64,000 nucleotides of DNA from Novosphingobium sp. (GCF_039595395.1 NZ_JBCNLP010000001.1:2790001-2854000), one strand, 5' to 3'; counted from the stretch's first letter, positions 28,415 to 37,849 are shown. A program made the numbers and translations. Notes: generated from the letters alone by a model not told the origin.

Positions 28415-28420
28415 CGCCTA

Positions 28421-29986
28421 TCAGGCAGCGTCGCCCTTCCACACCAGCACCGGCTTGCGCGCGGCCAGGGTTTCATCCAGCCTGCGGCGCGGGGTGAAGT
28501 GCGGCGCCGTCTTCAGGCGTTCGTCACCCGCGCGGGCACGCTCGGCCAGCGAGCGCATCGAGGCAATGAAGCGGTCGAGGCCAGCGCGGCTTTCCGTTTC
28601 GGTCGGCTCGATCAGCATCGCGCCATGCACCACCAGCGGGAAATAGACCGTCATCGGGTGGAAGCCCTCGTCGATCAGGCCCTTGGCGATGTCCAGCGTC
28701 GAGAAGCCCGAGGCCAGACCTGCATCGCTGAACAGCGCCTCATGCATGCAGGGGCCCGCCTTGGCGAAGGGCGCCTCCAGCACATCTTCCAGCTCGCGCA
28801 GGATGTAATTGGCGTTCAGCACGGCATCTTCCGACACCTGACGCAGGCCATCATTGCCATGCGAGAGGATATAGGTCAGCGCGCGGGTGAACATGCCCAT
28901 CTGGCCATGGAAGGCGGCCATACGACCAAAGCTCTGCGCATGGCCGGTCGAGGCGATTTCTTCCTCTTCCACCAGATGCACACGGCCATCGGCCTCACGC
29001 TGTACGAAGGGCAGCGGCGCGAAGGGCGCCAGCGCTTCGGACAGCACCACCGGACCCGAACCGGGACCGCCACCGCCATGCGGGGTGGAGAAGGTCTTGT
29101 GCAGGTTGATGTGCATGGCGTCCACGCCCAGATCGCCCGGACGCACCTTGCCGACGATGGCGTTGAAATTCGCGCCATCGCAATAGACGTAACCGCCCGA
29201 GGCATGCACCGCGTCGGAGATCTTTTTCAGATCCCGCTCGAACAACCCGCAGGTGTTGGGGTTGGTGATCATCACGCCGGCCACATCGGGGCCGAGGCGG
29301 CTGATCAGCGCTTCCATATCCACGCGGCCATCCGGCGTCGCGGGGATGCTCTCCACGCGGAAACCGGCGAAGGCGGCGGTGGCGGGGTTGGTGCCATGCG
29401 CACTTTCGGGGACCAGCACGATGTGGCGCTTTTCGCCCTTGACCTCGATCGCGGCGCGGATGCAGAGCAGCCCGCACAGCTCGCCATGAGCACCGGCCTT
29501 GGGCGACAGGGCAACGGCGGCCATGCCGGTCAGGCCGATCAGCCAGTCCGACAGTTCGGCGATGGCTTCAAAGGCGCCAGCGACCGTCTGCTTGGGCTGC
29601 AGCGGGTGGATATCCGCAAAGCCGGGCATCCGCGCGACCTTCTCATTGAGGCGCGGATTGTGCTTCATGGTGCAGCTTCCCAGCGGGAAGGGCCCCAGAT
29701 CGATGGCATAGTTCTGGCGCGACAGGCGGGTGTAGTGGCGCACCACCTCCGGCTCGGTCAGGCCCGGCAGGGCGGCGGGCGCCTTGCGCAGGAACTTCGA
29801 CAGCCCGGCGACCGGCCCGCGCTTGGGCGCATCGATGTCCACACCGGTCTGGCCAGCGCGGTTGAGTTCGAAGATCAAGGGCTCTTCAAGCTGAAGACCC
29901 TTGTCGCCGGAGACGGTCATGGGCTGCACGGAACCGTCACCGGCCACCATTTCAGGCTTCCAGCCCGAGGCATTCGGAGCGTTCAT
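28421..29986 (-). CDS. gcvPB: Glycine dehydrogenase (decarboxylating) subunit 2
   Basis: The PLP-binding half of split P-protein (521 aa) of the glycine cleavage system, which decarboxylates glycine and passes the aminomethyl group to GcvH. The PLP lysine is in NLHKTFSTPHGGGGPGSGPV; also GVMITNPNTCGLFE and GPFPLGSCTMKHNPRLNE. It ends the gcvT-gcvH-gcvPA-gcvPB operon; only 1 bp separates it from gcvPA. Confidence 0.96.
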   Translation of the reverse strand: MNAPNASGWKPEMVAGDGSVQPMTVSGDKGLQLEEPLIFELNRAGQTGVDIDAPKRGPVAGLSKFLRKAPAALPGLTEPEVVRHYTRLSRQNYAIDLGPFPLGSCTMKHNPRLNEKVARMPGFADIHPLQPKQTVAGAFEAIAELSDWLIGLTGMAAVALSPKAGAHGELCGLLCIRAAIEVKGEKRHIVLVPESAHGTNPATAAFAGFRVESIPATPDGRVDMEALISRLGPDVAGVMITNPNTCGLFERDLKKISDAVHASGGYVYCDGANFNAIVGKVRPGDLGVDAMHINLHKTFSTPHGGGGPGSGPVVLSEALAPFAPLPFVQREADGRVHLVEEEEIASTGHAQSFGRMAAFHGQMGMFTRALTYILSHGNDGLRQVSEDAVLNANYILRELEDVLEAPFAKAGPCMHEALFSDAGLASGFSTLDIAKGLIDEGFHPMTVYFPLVVHGAMLIEPTETESRAGLDRFIASMRSLAERARAGDERLKTAPHFTPRRRLDETLAARKPVLVWKGDAA

Positions 29987-29987
29987 A

Positions 29988-31355
29988 TCAGGCCCCCTTC
30001 TTCAGAACGTCGGCCAGCGTGGCGGCCAGCGCTTCAATGTCGTCATCGGTGGTGCATTCGGTCGCCGTCACCAACAGGCCGGCATGCAGCGCCTTGTCCT
30101 GCGGATAGAGGCGACCCAGGGCGACACCGCCCAGCACGCCCTTGTCCGCCAGCGAGCGCACGGCTTCACGGGCGTCGGCAGGCAGAACCACGGTGAACTC
30201 GTTCACGAACACATCGTTGAGAACGGTCACGCCCGGAATCTGGGCGAGACGCTCCGCCGTCTGACGCGCACGGTCATGGTTGACCGCTGCCAGTTGGCTG
30301 AGGCCTTCGCCGCCCAGCAGGCTCATATGGATGCTGAAGGCCAGCGCGCAGAGACCCGCATTGGTGCAGATGTTGCTGGTGGCCTTCTCGCGGCGGATAT
30401 GCTGCTCGCGCGTGGAGAGCGTCAGCACGAAACCGCGCTTGCCCTCGGCGTCTACGGTCTCACCACACAGACGGCCCGGCATCTGGCGCAGGAACTTCTC
30501 CGAAGCGCCGAACAGGCCCAGATAAGGCCCGCCGAAGTTGAGGCCGACGCCCAGCGACTGCCCCTCACCCACGACGATATCCGCGCCCAGATGGCCCGGC
30601 GCCTCGATCAGGCCCAGAGCGACCGGCTCGGTGACCACGGCCACCAGCAGCGCGCCCTTGGCATGGGCGGCGGCGGCAATCGCGGCCAGATCGGGAATGC
30701 GGCCCAGAATATCGGGATACTGCACCACGACAGCGCCGGTCTGGTCGTCGATGGCGGCGATCACCTCGGCGTCGTCGGGCTGGGCCGACAGAACCGGAGA
30801 GCGCGCCTCGATCACATCGCCAGTGAACTTGGCCATGGTTTCGGCCGTGCCCACGTAATGTGGATGCAGGCCGCCCGAGAGCACCGCCTTCTTGCGGCGC
30901 GTGACGCGGCCCGCCATGGCGATGGCCTCCCAGCATGCGGTCGAGCCGTCATACATCGAGGCATTGGCCACATCGGTGCCGAACAGGCGCGCGACCTGCG
31001 TCTGGAACTCGAAGAGCACCTGCAGCGTGCCCTGCGCGATTTCCGGCTGATAGGGCGTGTAGGCGGTCAGGAACTCGCCGCGCTGGATCAGATGGTCGAC
31101 GCTGGCCGGGATATGGTGCTTGTAAGCCCCTGCCCCCAGGAAGAAAGGCGCCGCGCCCGCCGACAGGTTCTTGCCCGCCAGACGCGCCATATGGCGCTCC
31201 ACCGCCATTTCGCTGGCGTGCGGGGCAAGGCCTTCAACGGGGCCGGAGAGCAGCGCATCGGCGGGCACATCGGCGAAAAGATCGTCGATGGTGCCGGCGC
31301 CGACGGCCGCGAGCATGGCGGTACGATCCGCCGGGGTCAGGGGAAGATAACGCAT
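29988..31355 (-). CDS. gcvPA: Glycine dehydrogenase (decarboxylating) subunit 1
   Basis: The N-terminal half of split P-protein (455 aa), forming an alpha2-beta2 enzyme with GcvPB. Starts MRYLPLTPADRTAMLAAVG, the usual N-terminus, at 31355, so the upstream extension is dropped. Recognisable segments are AYTPYQPEIAQGTLQ, NASMYDGSTACWEA and SNICTNAGLCALAF. Two-subunit P-protein is the norm in sphingomonads. Confidence 0.96.
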   Translation of the reverse strand: MRYLPLTPADRTAMLAAVGAGTIDDLFADVPADALLSGPVEGLAPHASEMAVERHMARLAGKNLSAGAAPFFLGAGAYKHHIPASVDHLIQRGEFLTAYTPYQPEIAQGTLQVLFEFQTQVARLFGTDVANASMYDGSTACWEAIAMAGRVTRRKKAVLSGGLHPHYVGTAETMAKFTGDVIEARSPVLSAQPDDAEVIAAIDDQTGAVVVQYPDILGRIPDLAAIAAAAHAKGALLVAVVTEPVALGLIEAPGHLGADIVVGEGQSLGVGLNFGGPYLGLFGASEKFLRQMPGRLCGETVDAEGKRGFVLTLSTREQHIRREKATSNICTNAGLCALAFSIHMSLLGGEGLSQLAAVNHDRARQTAERLAQIPGVTVLNDVFVNEFTVVLPADAREAVRSLADKGVLGGVALGRLYPQDKALHAGLLVTATECTTDDDIEALAATLADVLKKGA

Positions 31356-31362
31356 CGTGAGA

Positions 31363-31734
31363 TCAAAGCTCCGCGATATAGGCCTTGTAGGCGGCTTCAT
31401 CGAGCAGGTCGCCCAGAGCAGCCGCATCGGTCAGGGTCAGCTTGAAAAGCCAGCCGTCGGTTTCGGCGGCGGTGTTGACCAGCTCGGGCTCGGCATCGAG
31501 AGCGGCATTGCCCTCAGCAATGGTGCCCGCGACAGGCGCGTAGACGTCGCTGGCGGCCTTCACCGATTCCACCACGGCGACAGCTTCGCCCGCCGTGACG
31601 GCGCGGCCCGCTTCGGGCAGCTCAACGAAGGTGATGTCACCCAGCGATTCCTGCGCGAAATCGGTGATGCCGACGGTGGCGGTATCGCCGTCGACCTGGA
31701 TCCACTCGTGTTCCTTGGTGAAATAGCGAGTCAT
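31363..31734 (-). CDS. gcvH: Glycine cleavage system H protein
   Basis: A lipoyl carrier (123 aa) that shuttles the aminomethyl group between P, T and L proteins. The lipoylated lysine lies in VVESVKAASDVYAPVAG near residue 65. N-terminus MTRYFTKEHEWIQVDGDTA. Its ATG overlaps the gcvT stop by 4 bp (ATGA). Confidence 0.97.
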   Translation of the reverse strand: MTRYFTKEHEWIQVDGDTATVGITDFAQESLGDITFVELPEAGRAVTAGEAVAVVESVKAASDVYAPVAGTIAEGNAALDAEPELVNTAAETDGWLFKLTLTDAAALGDLLDEAAYKAYIAEL

Positions 31735-32927
31735 TTGGCGGCTCCCTTGCGGTAGTAACGGGTGGGTTGGAAAGGCATGGGCACGACGGTGGCGGACAGC
31801 TTCTTGCCGCGCACGTCGATGGAAAGAGCGGTGCCCTCGGCAGTGTGCGCGGCATCGACATAGGCCATGGCGATGGGATGGCCGAGGCTCGGCGCGAAAC
31901 CGCCCGAGCAGACCGTGCCGACCTTGACGTCACCAGCGAAGACTTCGGCGCCTTCGCGGGCGGCCTGGCGGCCTTCCAGCTTCAGGCCGATGCGCAGCGT
32001 GGCGGTGCCTTCGGCCAGCACCTTGAGCACATGGTCGCTGCCCATAAAGCCGCCCTGTTCGCGGCGGCGCTTGGAGAGCGCGAAGGTGAGGTTGGCGCTG
32101 ACGGGATCGGTTTCCGGCGACAGGTCATGGCCGTAAAGCGGCAGACCGGCTTCCAGACGCAGACTGTCACGCGCGCCAAGGCCGATGGGCTTCACATCCG
32201 CGTGGGCAGCCAGAGCGGTGGCGAACTCGACGATGCCTTCATAAGGCACGCTGATTTCATAGCCATCCTCGCCCGAATAGCCCGAGCGGCTGACGCCCAG
32301 CTCGATGCCGTTCCATTCATAGGGCCCGGCCTGCATGAAGGAGAGCTCCTCCACCGGCACGATATCGGCCAGCGCGGGCTTGAGGCCCAGCGAGGCCAGA
32401 GCCGCAGCGGCCTTGGGGCCCTGCAGCGCCAGCAGGCCATGCTCGTCGCGGTGGGTCAGGGTGATGTCGTCGGGCAGGTTTTCGCGCAGATGGGCGATAT
32501 CGTCCCACTTGGTGGCGCCGTTCACCACCACGAAGAAGCCATTGCGCCAGCGGGTGACCATCAGGTCATCGAGAATGCCGCCGTTTTCGTCCAGCAGCAG
32601 CGAATAGCGGATGCGGCCGATCTTCAGGATCGACAAATCGGCGGGCAGCAGGGCTTCCAGAGCAGCCTCGACAGCCGACTGATCGTCGCCCTCGACGCTG
32701 ACCACCAGCTGGCCCATATGGCTGACATCGAACAGGCCCGCGCTCTCGCGCGTCCAGAGATGCTCGGCCATGATGCCTTCATACTGCACCGGCATCATGT
32801 AACCGGCAAATTCCACCATGCGCGCGCCGTGTTCACGGTGCCACGCATCGAGCGGCAGGGTCAGGATCGCGGGAAGCTCATCGCCATCCACATCCACGGA
32901 TTCGTTCTGTTCGTATGAATCGCTCAC
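31731..32927 (-). CDS. gcvT: Glycine cleavage system T protein (aminomethyltransferase)
   Basis: Transfers the methylene group to tetrahydrofolate, releasing ammonia (398 aa). Marks include FAGYMMPVQYEG, DVSHMGQLVVSV, SRSGYSGEDGYEISVP and GLGARDSLRLEAGLPLYGHD. The start is taken as GTG at 32925-32927 (MSDSYEQNESVDVDGDEL) because a GGGAAG ribosome site lies 8 bases upstream; a longer frame would run into the riboswitch. The ~20-residue acidic lead before LPLDAWH is longer than usual. Confidence 0.94.
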   Translation of the reverse strand: MSDSYEQNESVDVDGDELPAILTLPLDAWHREHGARMVEFAGYMMPVQYEGIMAEHLWTRESAGLFDVSHMGQLVVSVEGDDQSAVEAALEALLPADLSILKIGRIRYSLLLDENGGILDDLMVTRWRNGFFVVVNGATKWDDIAHLRENLPDDITLTHRDEHGLLALQGPKAAAALASLGLKPALADIVPVEELSFMQAGPYEWNGIELGVSRSGYSGEDGYEISVPYEGIVEFATALAAHADVKPIGLGARDSLRLEAGLPLYGHDLSPETDPVSANLTFALSKRRREQGGFMGSDHVLKVLAEGTATLRIGLKLEGRQAAREGAEVFAGDVKVGTVCSGGFAPSLGHPIAMAYVDAAHTAEGTALSIDVRGKKLSATVVPMPFQPTRYYRKGAAK

Positions 32928-32949
32928 AACTCGGGCTTCCCTACAGATT

Positions 32950-32965
32950 GCACCAGATCTGGTGC
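32950..32965 (-). promoter_or_regulatory. 16-bp perfect palindrome between riboswitch and gcvT
   Basis: GCACCAGATCTGGTGC is fully self-complementary and lies just after the second glycine aptamer and 8 bp before the gcvT ribosome site. As RNA it would form a 6-bp hairpin with a GATC loop, so it may belong to the expression platform; as DNA it could be an operator. Confidence 0.5.
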
Positions 32966-33190
32966 CCCCTCTGTCACGGAAACCTGAGAGCTTAGCCCCA
33001 CTCACCGCGACCAGCGTGAGCAGGATTTACCCCTTCGGCGGCCCTCCCGCAAAGCGGAAGTGCACTTTCCAGAGCATCGCTATCAATCCACACGGTCCCT
33101 TGTGCCTGAGAGATTCCGGGGCGGTTGCTCCTTCGGCGTCTCGCAAACGCACCCTTTCGGGCGAATCGCGAGAAACTCTCCCGCATGGAT
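32966..33190 (-). ncRNA. Tandem glycine riboswitch
   Basis: The leader of gcvT (minus strand) holds two consecutive glycine aptamers. The first (about 33190 to 33090) has GGGAGAG, CGCCGAAGGAGCAA and CTCTCAGGCACAAGGGACCGT; the second (about 33065 to 32966) has GGGAGGG, CGCCGAAGGGGTAAA, CTCTCAGGTTTCCGTGACAG. These are the diagnostic conserved cores. The family usually turns on gcv genes when glycine is high. The linker between aptamers is short. The same arrangement precedes gcv operons in many bacteria. Confidence 0.95.
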
Positions 33191-33293
33191 CAGCGATATG
33201 AGCGCGCCATCCACTGTTGTGACGCCCAAGTCAAAGGGCATTTGACGCCTTGTCCACCAAACAGGTCGCATCTGTTCAAGACATAAGGAGAAA

Positions 33294-34475
33294 TCAGACG
33301 TTGCTGAGCCCCTCGGGCGCGCTGCCATGGATCTGCGCATAGCGGGCGATGGCGAAGCGGTCGGTCATGCCGGCGATATAATCCGCGATGTGGCGGCTGC
33401 GGCCCGGCTCGGCCTCGGGCATGCGGGACAGCCAGTCCTCGCCCATCAGCGACGGATCAGCGCGCAGGGCGGTGAACAGTCCCGCCGTCACCTGCTTGGC
33501 CTTGCCTGCGGTGTCGAGCTGATCGGGGTGGTAATAGAGCCGCTGATACATGAAGCGCTTCAGGCGACGCTCCTCCTCCTCCATCGCGGGCGAGAAGGCG
33601 ACGCAGGCGCGGCCGGCATGGCGGACCTGATCGACGGTTTCGAGCCCTGCGATACGGCAGCGCGTCTCGGCGATCACATCATTGACCATGATGCCGATCT
33701 GGCTGCGCACCAATTCGCGCAATTGGCGATCACGCGGAGCGCCCTGATAGCGCTGCTCCACGGCATACCATTGCTCGGCCACGAAGGGCTGCTCGGTCAG
33801 TTGATCGAGCGTGAGGAAACCCGCGCGCAACCCATCGTCGATATCGTGATTGTCATAGGCGATGTCGTCGGCAATCGCCGCGACCTGCGCCTCAAGGCTG
33901 GAATAGTTGCCCAGATCGAGCGGAAAGGCCGCATCCAGCTCCTGCAAGGCCCAGCCGGGGTTGCGCACCGGGCCGTTGTGTTTGGCCAGACCCTCCAGCA
34001 GTTCCCATGTCAGGTTCAGACCATCATGCCCGCAATAGGGGCTTTCCAGACGCATCAGCGTGCGCAGCGCCTGAGCATTGTGATCCCAGCCGCCCTGTTC
34101 CTTCAGCGCCTCCTGCAGCGCATCCTCGCCGCTGTGGCCGAAGGGCGGGTGGCCGATGTCATGCGCGAGGCACAGGGCTTCGGTCAGATCCTCGTCCAGC
34201 CCCAGTTGGCGGGCGATGACACGGCCGATCTGCGCCACCTCAAGGCTGTGCGTCAGGCGGACGCGGTAATGATCGCCATCGGGCGCGATAAACACCTGAG
34301 TCTTATGTCGCAGGCGGCGGAAGCTGATCGAATGGATGATCCGGTCGCGGTCGCGCTGGTATTCGCTGCGCGGACCGCGCGCGATCCCGCCCTCCATGGG
34401 AAACTCGCGCCCGCGTGAGCGCAGGGGATCGCAAGCCAGCGGGGAGCGGGTGATCTGGGCTTCGGCACTATCCAT
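33294..34475 (-). CDS. dgt: dGTP triphosphohydrolase-like HD-domain protein
   Basis: A 393-aa HD-superfamily enzyme of the deoxyguanosinetriphosphatase-like group, cleaving dNTPs to deoxynucleoside and triphosphate. The HD metal site is spread over RRLRHKTQVF, AHDIGHPPFGHSGEDAL and VAAIADDIAYDNHDIDDGL. It also has LTHSLEVAQIGR. The length suits the short alphaproteobacterial type-2 form. It starts 23 bp after the lipoprotein gene and runs toward the gcv operon, which has its own riboswitch-controlled leader. Confidence 0.93.
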   Translation of the reverse strand: MDSAEAQITRSPLACDPLRSRGREFPMEGGIARGPRSEYQRDRDRIIHSISFRRLRHKTQVFIAPDGDHYRVRLTHSLEVAQIGRVIARQLGLDEDLTEALCLAHDIGHPPFGHSGEDALQEALKEQGGWDHNAQALRTLMRLESPYCGHDGLNLTWELLEGLAKHNGPVRNPGWALQELDAAFPLDLGNYSSLEAQVAAIADDIAYDNHDIDDGLRAGFLTLDQLTEQPFVAEQWYAVEQRYQGAPRDRQLRELVRSQIGIMVNDVIAETRCRIAGLETVDQVRHAGRACVAFSPAMEEEERRLKRFMYQRLYYHPDQLDTAGKAKQVTAGLFTALRADPSLMGEDWLSRMPEAEPGRSRHIADYIAGMTDRFAIARYAQIHGSAPEGLSNV

Positions 34476-34498
34476 GGCGCGGGCCTAGCTCACCGCCC

Positions 34499-34831
34499 CT
34501 ATTGCAGCAAGCTCCCCAAGCCCGAGGGCCCGACCTGAGCGACACAGGCGCCCGCCGCCGAGGCCGTCACCTGAATCACCTGCGGATCGTTGATGCGCTG
34601 AACAGCGGCGACATAATCCATCGCGGAACGCTTGGGGCCCTGCAGCGCCTCCAGCTTGCGCAATTGCGAGATCGTCAGATGATCAACCATGCGCTGCGCC
34701 ATGCATTCGGCCATCGGCTGGGACAGACCGGCGTGGGTGAGCGCCGCCTGCACCCGGCCACGGGCGATGCCCTGCACGCATCCACCCAGAACCAGCGATG
34801 CACCCAGCACCGCGATTGCAAACCCACGCAT
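34499..34831 (-). CDS. Small putative lipoprotein
   Basis: A 110-aa protein with a lipobox signal peptide (MRGFAIAVLGASLVLGGC, Cys18). The mature part has LSQPMAECMAQRMVDHLT and LRKLEALQGPKRS, mostly helical, resembling short uncharacterised sphingomonad lipoproteins. It lies between pntB (25 bp upstream) and dgt. Function unknown. Confidence 0.75.
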   Translation of the reverse strand: MRGFAIAVLGASLVLGGCVQGIARGRVQAALTHAGLSQPMAECMAQRMVDHLTISQLRKLEALQGPKRSAMDYVAAVQRINDPQVIQVTASAAGACVAQVGPSGLGSLLQ

Positions 34832-34856
34832 GATCCGTTCAATCCCTTCAAAACAC

Positions 34857-36392
34857 TCAGTGCTCGAGGGATTTGACGATCTCCTCCACCATCTTCTTGG
34901 CGTCTGCCAGCAGCATCATGGTCTGGTCCATATAAAAGACGTCATTATCAACACCTGAATAGCCCACCCCGCTCATCGAGCGCTTGATGAACATCACGGT
35001 CTTGGCCTTGTCCACGTCGAAGACGGGCATGCCATAGATGGGGCTGCTCTTGTCGGTCTTGGCGGCGGGGTTCACCACATCGTTGGCGCCGATGATGAAG
35101 GCGACATCGGCCTGAGCGAACTCACCATTGATGTCCTCCAGCTCGAAGACCTCATCATAGGGCACGTTCGCCTCAGCCAGCAGCACATTCATATGGCCGG
35201 GCATGCGGCCCGCGACGGGATGGATGGCATATTTGACGTTCACGCCCTCTTTCTTGAGCGTGTCGGCCATTTCGCGCAGCACATGCTGGGCCTGCGCCAC
35301 CGCCATACCATAGCCGGGGATGATGATGACATTCTCGGCTTCCTTGAGCAGGAAAGCCGCATCCTCGGCGCTGCCGCGCTTCCACGGGCGCTGTTCCTTG
35401 GCCGCACCGCCGCCTGATTCCGCCGCCGCGCCGAAGCCGCCCGCGATCACGGAGACAAAGCTACGGTTCATCGCCTTGCACATGATGTAGGAGAGGATCG
35501 CACCCGAGGAGCCGACCAGCGCCCCGGTGATGATCATCGCGGTGTTGTGCAGGGTGAAGCCCATCGCCGCGGCGGCCCAGCCGGAATAGCTGTTCAGCAT
35601 CGAGACCACCACCGGCATATCCGCCCCGCCGATGGGGATGATCAGCAGGAAGCCGATCACAAAGCTGAGCGCGGTGATCAGCGCGATATCCACCATCGAC
35701 TGCGACATAAAGAAGCCGAAGATGAAGAAGGCGATGGCCAGCAGCAGCACGATGTTGATGGCATGGCGCGCGGGCAGCATGATGGGCGCGCCGCTCATCT
35801 TGCCCGCCAGCTTCAGGAAAGCGATGACCGAGCCGCTGAAGGTGATCGCGCCGATGGCGATGCCGAGGGACATCTCGATCAGGCTTTGCGGGTGGATCTG
35901 CATGGGCAGCGCCGTGCCCTCCGGTCCCGTCTGCGCCAGAGCAGTGGCCACGTCATGCACCACCTCGACAATACCGAAGGCCTGCGGATTGAGGTAGGCC
36001 GCCCAACCCACCAGCACTGCCGCCAGACCGACCAGCGAGTGGAAGGCAGCCACCAGTTGCGGCATATCCGTCATGGCAATCTTGCGCGCCGTGACCCAGC
36101 CGATGCCTCCACCAATCGCGATGGCGGCGAGGATCAGTCCGAATGTTCCAAAATCAGGAACCGCTTGAAAACCACGTTCTATTGCAGTCGAAGGGCCTTC
36201 ATAAGAAATTCCCATTATAGGGAAATGCGTCACCAGCGTGGTCACCACGGCGATCGTCATGCCGATCATGCCATAGCGGTTGCCCGCCCGGCTGGTGCTG
36301 GGACTGGATAACCCACGCAATGCCAGAATGAACAGCACGCCCGAAATCAGATAGGCCAGCATGGCCCACGAAGGAGTAGCGCTGTGTTCCAT
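34857..36392 (-). CDS. pntB: NAD(P)+ transhydrogenase subunit beta
   Basis: The membrane and NADP(H)-binding subunit (511 aa) of proton-translocating transhydrogenase, which uses proton flow to make NADPH from NADH. The first ~270 residues hold about nine helices; the C-terminal dIII domain has GYGMAVAQAQHVLREM, HPVAGRMPGHMNVLLAEA and FIIGANDVVNPAA. The ATG at 36390-36392 shares one base with the TGA of the preceding gene, so translation is coupled; a GTG one codon earlier is possible. Confidence 0.96.
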   Translation of the reverse strand: MEHSATPSWAMLAYLISGVLFILALRGLSSPSTSRAGNRYGMIGMTIAVVTTLVTHFPIMGISYEGPSTAIERGFQAVPDFGTFGLILAAIAIGGGIGWVTARKIAMTDMPQLVAAFHSLVGLAAVLVGWAAYLNPQAFGIVEVVHDVATALAQTGPEGTALPMQIHPQSLIEMSLGIAIGAITFSGSVIAFLKLAGKMSGAPIMLPARHAINIVLLLAIAFFIFGFFMSQSMVDIALITALSFVIGFLLIIPIGGADMPVVVSMLNSYSGWAAAAMGFTLHNTAMIITGALVGSSGAILSYIMCKAMNRSFVSVIAGGFGAAAESGGGAAKEQRPWKRGSAEDAAFLLKEAENVIIIPGYGMAVAQAQHVLREMADTLKKEGVNVKYAIHPVAGRMPGHMNVLLAEANVPYDEVFELEDINGEFAQADVAFIIGANDVVNPAAKTDKSSPIYGMPVFDVDKAKTVMFIKRSMSGVGYSGVDNDVFYMDQTMMLLADAKKMVEEIVKSLEH

Positions 36393-36688
36393 CACTTGCG
36401 CTCCTTCTTCTTATACATCGCCAGCATGCGCGCGGTCACGGCAAAGCCGCCAAAGATGTTGATGCTGGCCAGCACCACCGCCCCCAGCCCCAGCCATTTC
36501 GACACGCCCGCCCCGGCTCCGATACCGGAAGCCGCCGCCGCGATCAGCGCCCCCACCACGATCACCGAGGAGATCGCATTGGTCACCGCCATCAGCGGCG
36601 TGTGCAGCGCGGGCGTCACCGACCACACCACGTAATAGCCCACAAAACAGGCCATCACGAAAATCGACAGGATCGAGATAAAATCCAT
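36392..36688 (-). CDS. pntAB: NAD(P)+ transhydrogenase subunit alpha part 2
   Basis: A short membrane subunit (98 aa) equal to the C-terminal membrane part of E. coli PntA. Starts MDFISILSIFVMACFVGYYV; three helices including TPLMAVTNAISSVIVVGAL, a segment conserved in proton-translocating transhydrogenases. The start at 36688 gives normal family length; the longer ORF extension reads back into intergenic sequence. Confidence 0.94.
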   Translation of the reverse strand: MDFISILSIFVMACFVGYYVVWSVTPALHTPLMAVTNAISSVIVVGALIAAAASGIGAGAGVSKWLGLGAVVLASINIFGGFAVTARMLAMYKKKERK

Positions 36689-36713
36689 AACAGCCCCCCT
36701 CAGGCTAAAACTG

Positions 36714-37847
36714 TCAGCCCAGCAGGCGCGGATGCACCACCGCTCCGCCTTGCGTGAGGCGGATTGCCCCGCCGATTTCCTCATCCAGCACCGGAGCGCC
36801 CTTCTCCTTGTCCCAGAAGGCCGAGAGGAAGTTGTAGAGATTGCGCGAAAACAGCGCCGAGGCGTCCGCCGGCAGCCGCGAGGCCGTGTTGGTCCAGCCC
36901 ATGATCTTCACGCCATGCCGCTCGACGATCTGGTCGGCCACGGAGCCTTCCACATTGCCGCCCTGCGAAACCGCCAGATCGAAGATCACGCTGCCCGGCT
37001 TCATGCTGGCAATCTGCGCGTCGCTGATCAATCGAGGCGCCGCCCGTCCGGGAATCAGCGCGGTGGTGATCACGATATCCTGCTTGGCGATATGGCCGGA
37101 GACCAGTTCGGCCTGCGCCTTCTGGTAGTCCTCGCTCATTTCGGTGGCATAGCCGCCACTGCCCTCGCCCTCGATCCCCGCGACGCTTTCCACGAAGATG
37201 GGTTTCGCGCCCAGCGACTGGATCTGCTCCTTGGTGGCGGAGCGCACATCGGTCGCCGACACCTGAGCCCCCAGACGCCGCGCCGTGGCGATGGCCTGCA
37301 AGCCCGCCACGCCCACGCCCATCACAAAGGCCTTGGCCGCGCTGATCGTGCCCGCCGCCGTCATCATCATCGGGAAGGCCCGACCATAGACACCCGCCGC
37401 ATCGATCACCGCCTTATAGCCGGCAAGGTTCGACTGGCTGGAAAGGATATCCATCGACTGCGCCCGCGTGATGCGCGGCATAAATTCCATCGCCAGCGCC
37501 TCAAGCCCGGCAGCGGCATAGGCATCGATGCGCCCCCGCTGCCCGAAAGGATCGAGCCCCGCCACAACCCATGCCCCCGGCGCCACGCCAGCGAGCGCCG
37601 CCGGGTCAGGCCCCTGCACCCCCAGCACGATCTGCGCGCCCGCCAGCACACTGGCGGCATCGCCCACCCTTGCGCCCACGGCGGCATAATCGGCGTCCGC
37701 TATCGAGGCGCTCAGCCCCGCGCCCGTCTCCACCGCGACCTGCGCGCCCAGAGCGATGAATTTCTTCACCGTTTCGGGCGTGACGGCCACGCGCGTTTCT
37801 CCCTCCGCGCTCTCACGCGGAACGGCGATGATCAGCCCCCCTGCCAC
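36714..37847 (-). CDS. pntAA: NAD(P)+ transhydrogenase subunit alpha part 1
   Basis: The soluble NAD(H)-binding dI domain (377 aa), in the alanine dehydrogenase/PNT family. IAVPRESAEGETRVAVTPET at the N-terminus, GVGVAGLQAIATARRLGAQV as the Rossmann glycine motif near 170, and VIFDLAVSQGGNVEGS. Starts with GTG at 37847, 2 bp after the stop of the small oxidase-like protein. The three-gene split is typical for alphaproteobacteria. Confidence 0.95.
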   Translation of the reverse strand: MAGGLIIAVPRESAEGETRVAVTPETVKKFIALGAQVAVETGAGLSASIADADYAAVGARVGDAASVLAGAQIVLGVQGPDPAALAGVAPGAWVVAGLDPFGQRGRIDAYAAAGLEALAMEFMPRITRAQSMDILSSQSNLAGYKAVIDAAGVYGRAFPMMMTAAGTISAAKAFVMGVGVAGLQAIATARRLGAQVSATDVRSATKEQIQSLGAKPIFVESVAGIEGEGSGGYATEMSEDYQKAQAELVSGHIAKQDIVITTALIPGRAAPRLISDAQIASMKPGSVIFDLAVSQGGNVEGSVADQIVERHGVKIMGWTNTASRLPADASALFSRNLYNFLSAFWDKEKGAPVLDEEIGGAIRLTQGGAVVHPRLLG

Positions 37848-37849
37848 GA

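Noticed and set aside
28370..30196. 608-codon ORF opposite gcvPB
   Set aside because: Antisense shadow; gcvPB has clear PLP and substrate motifs.
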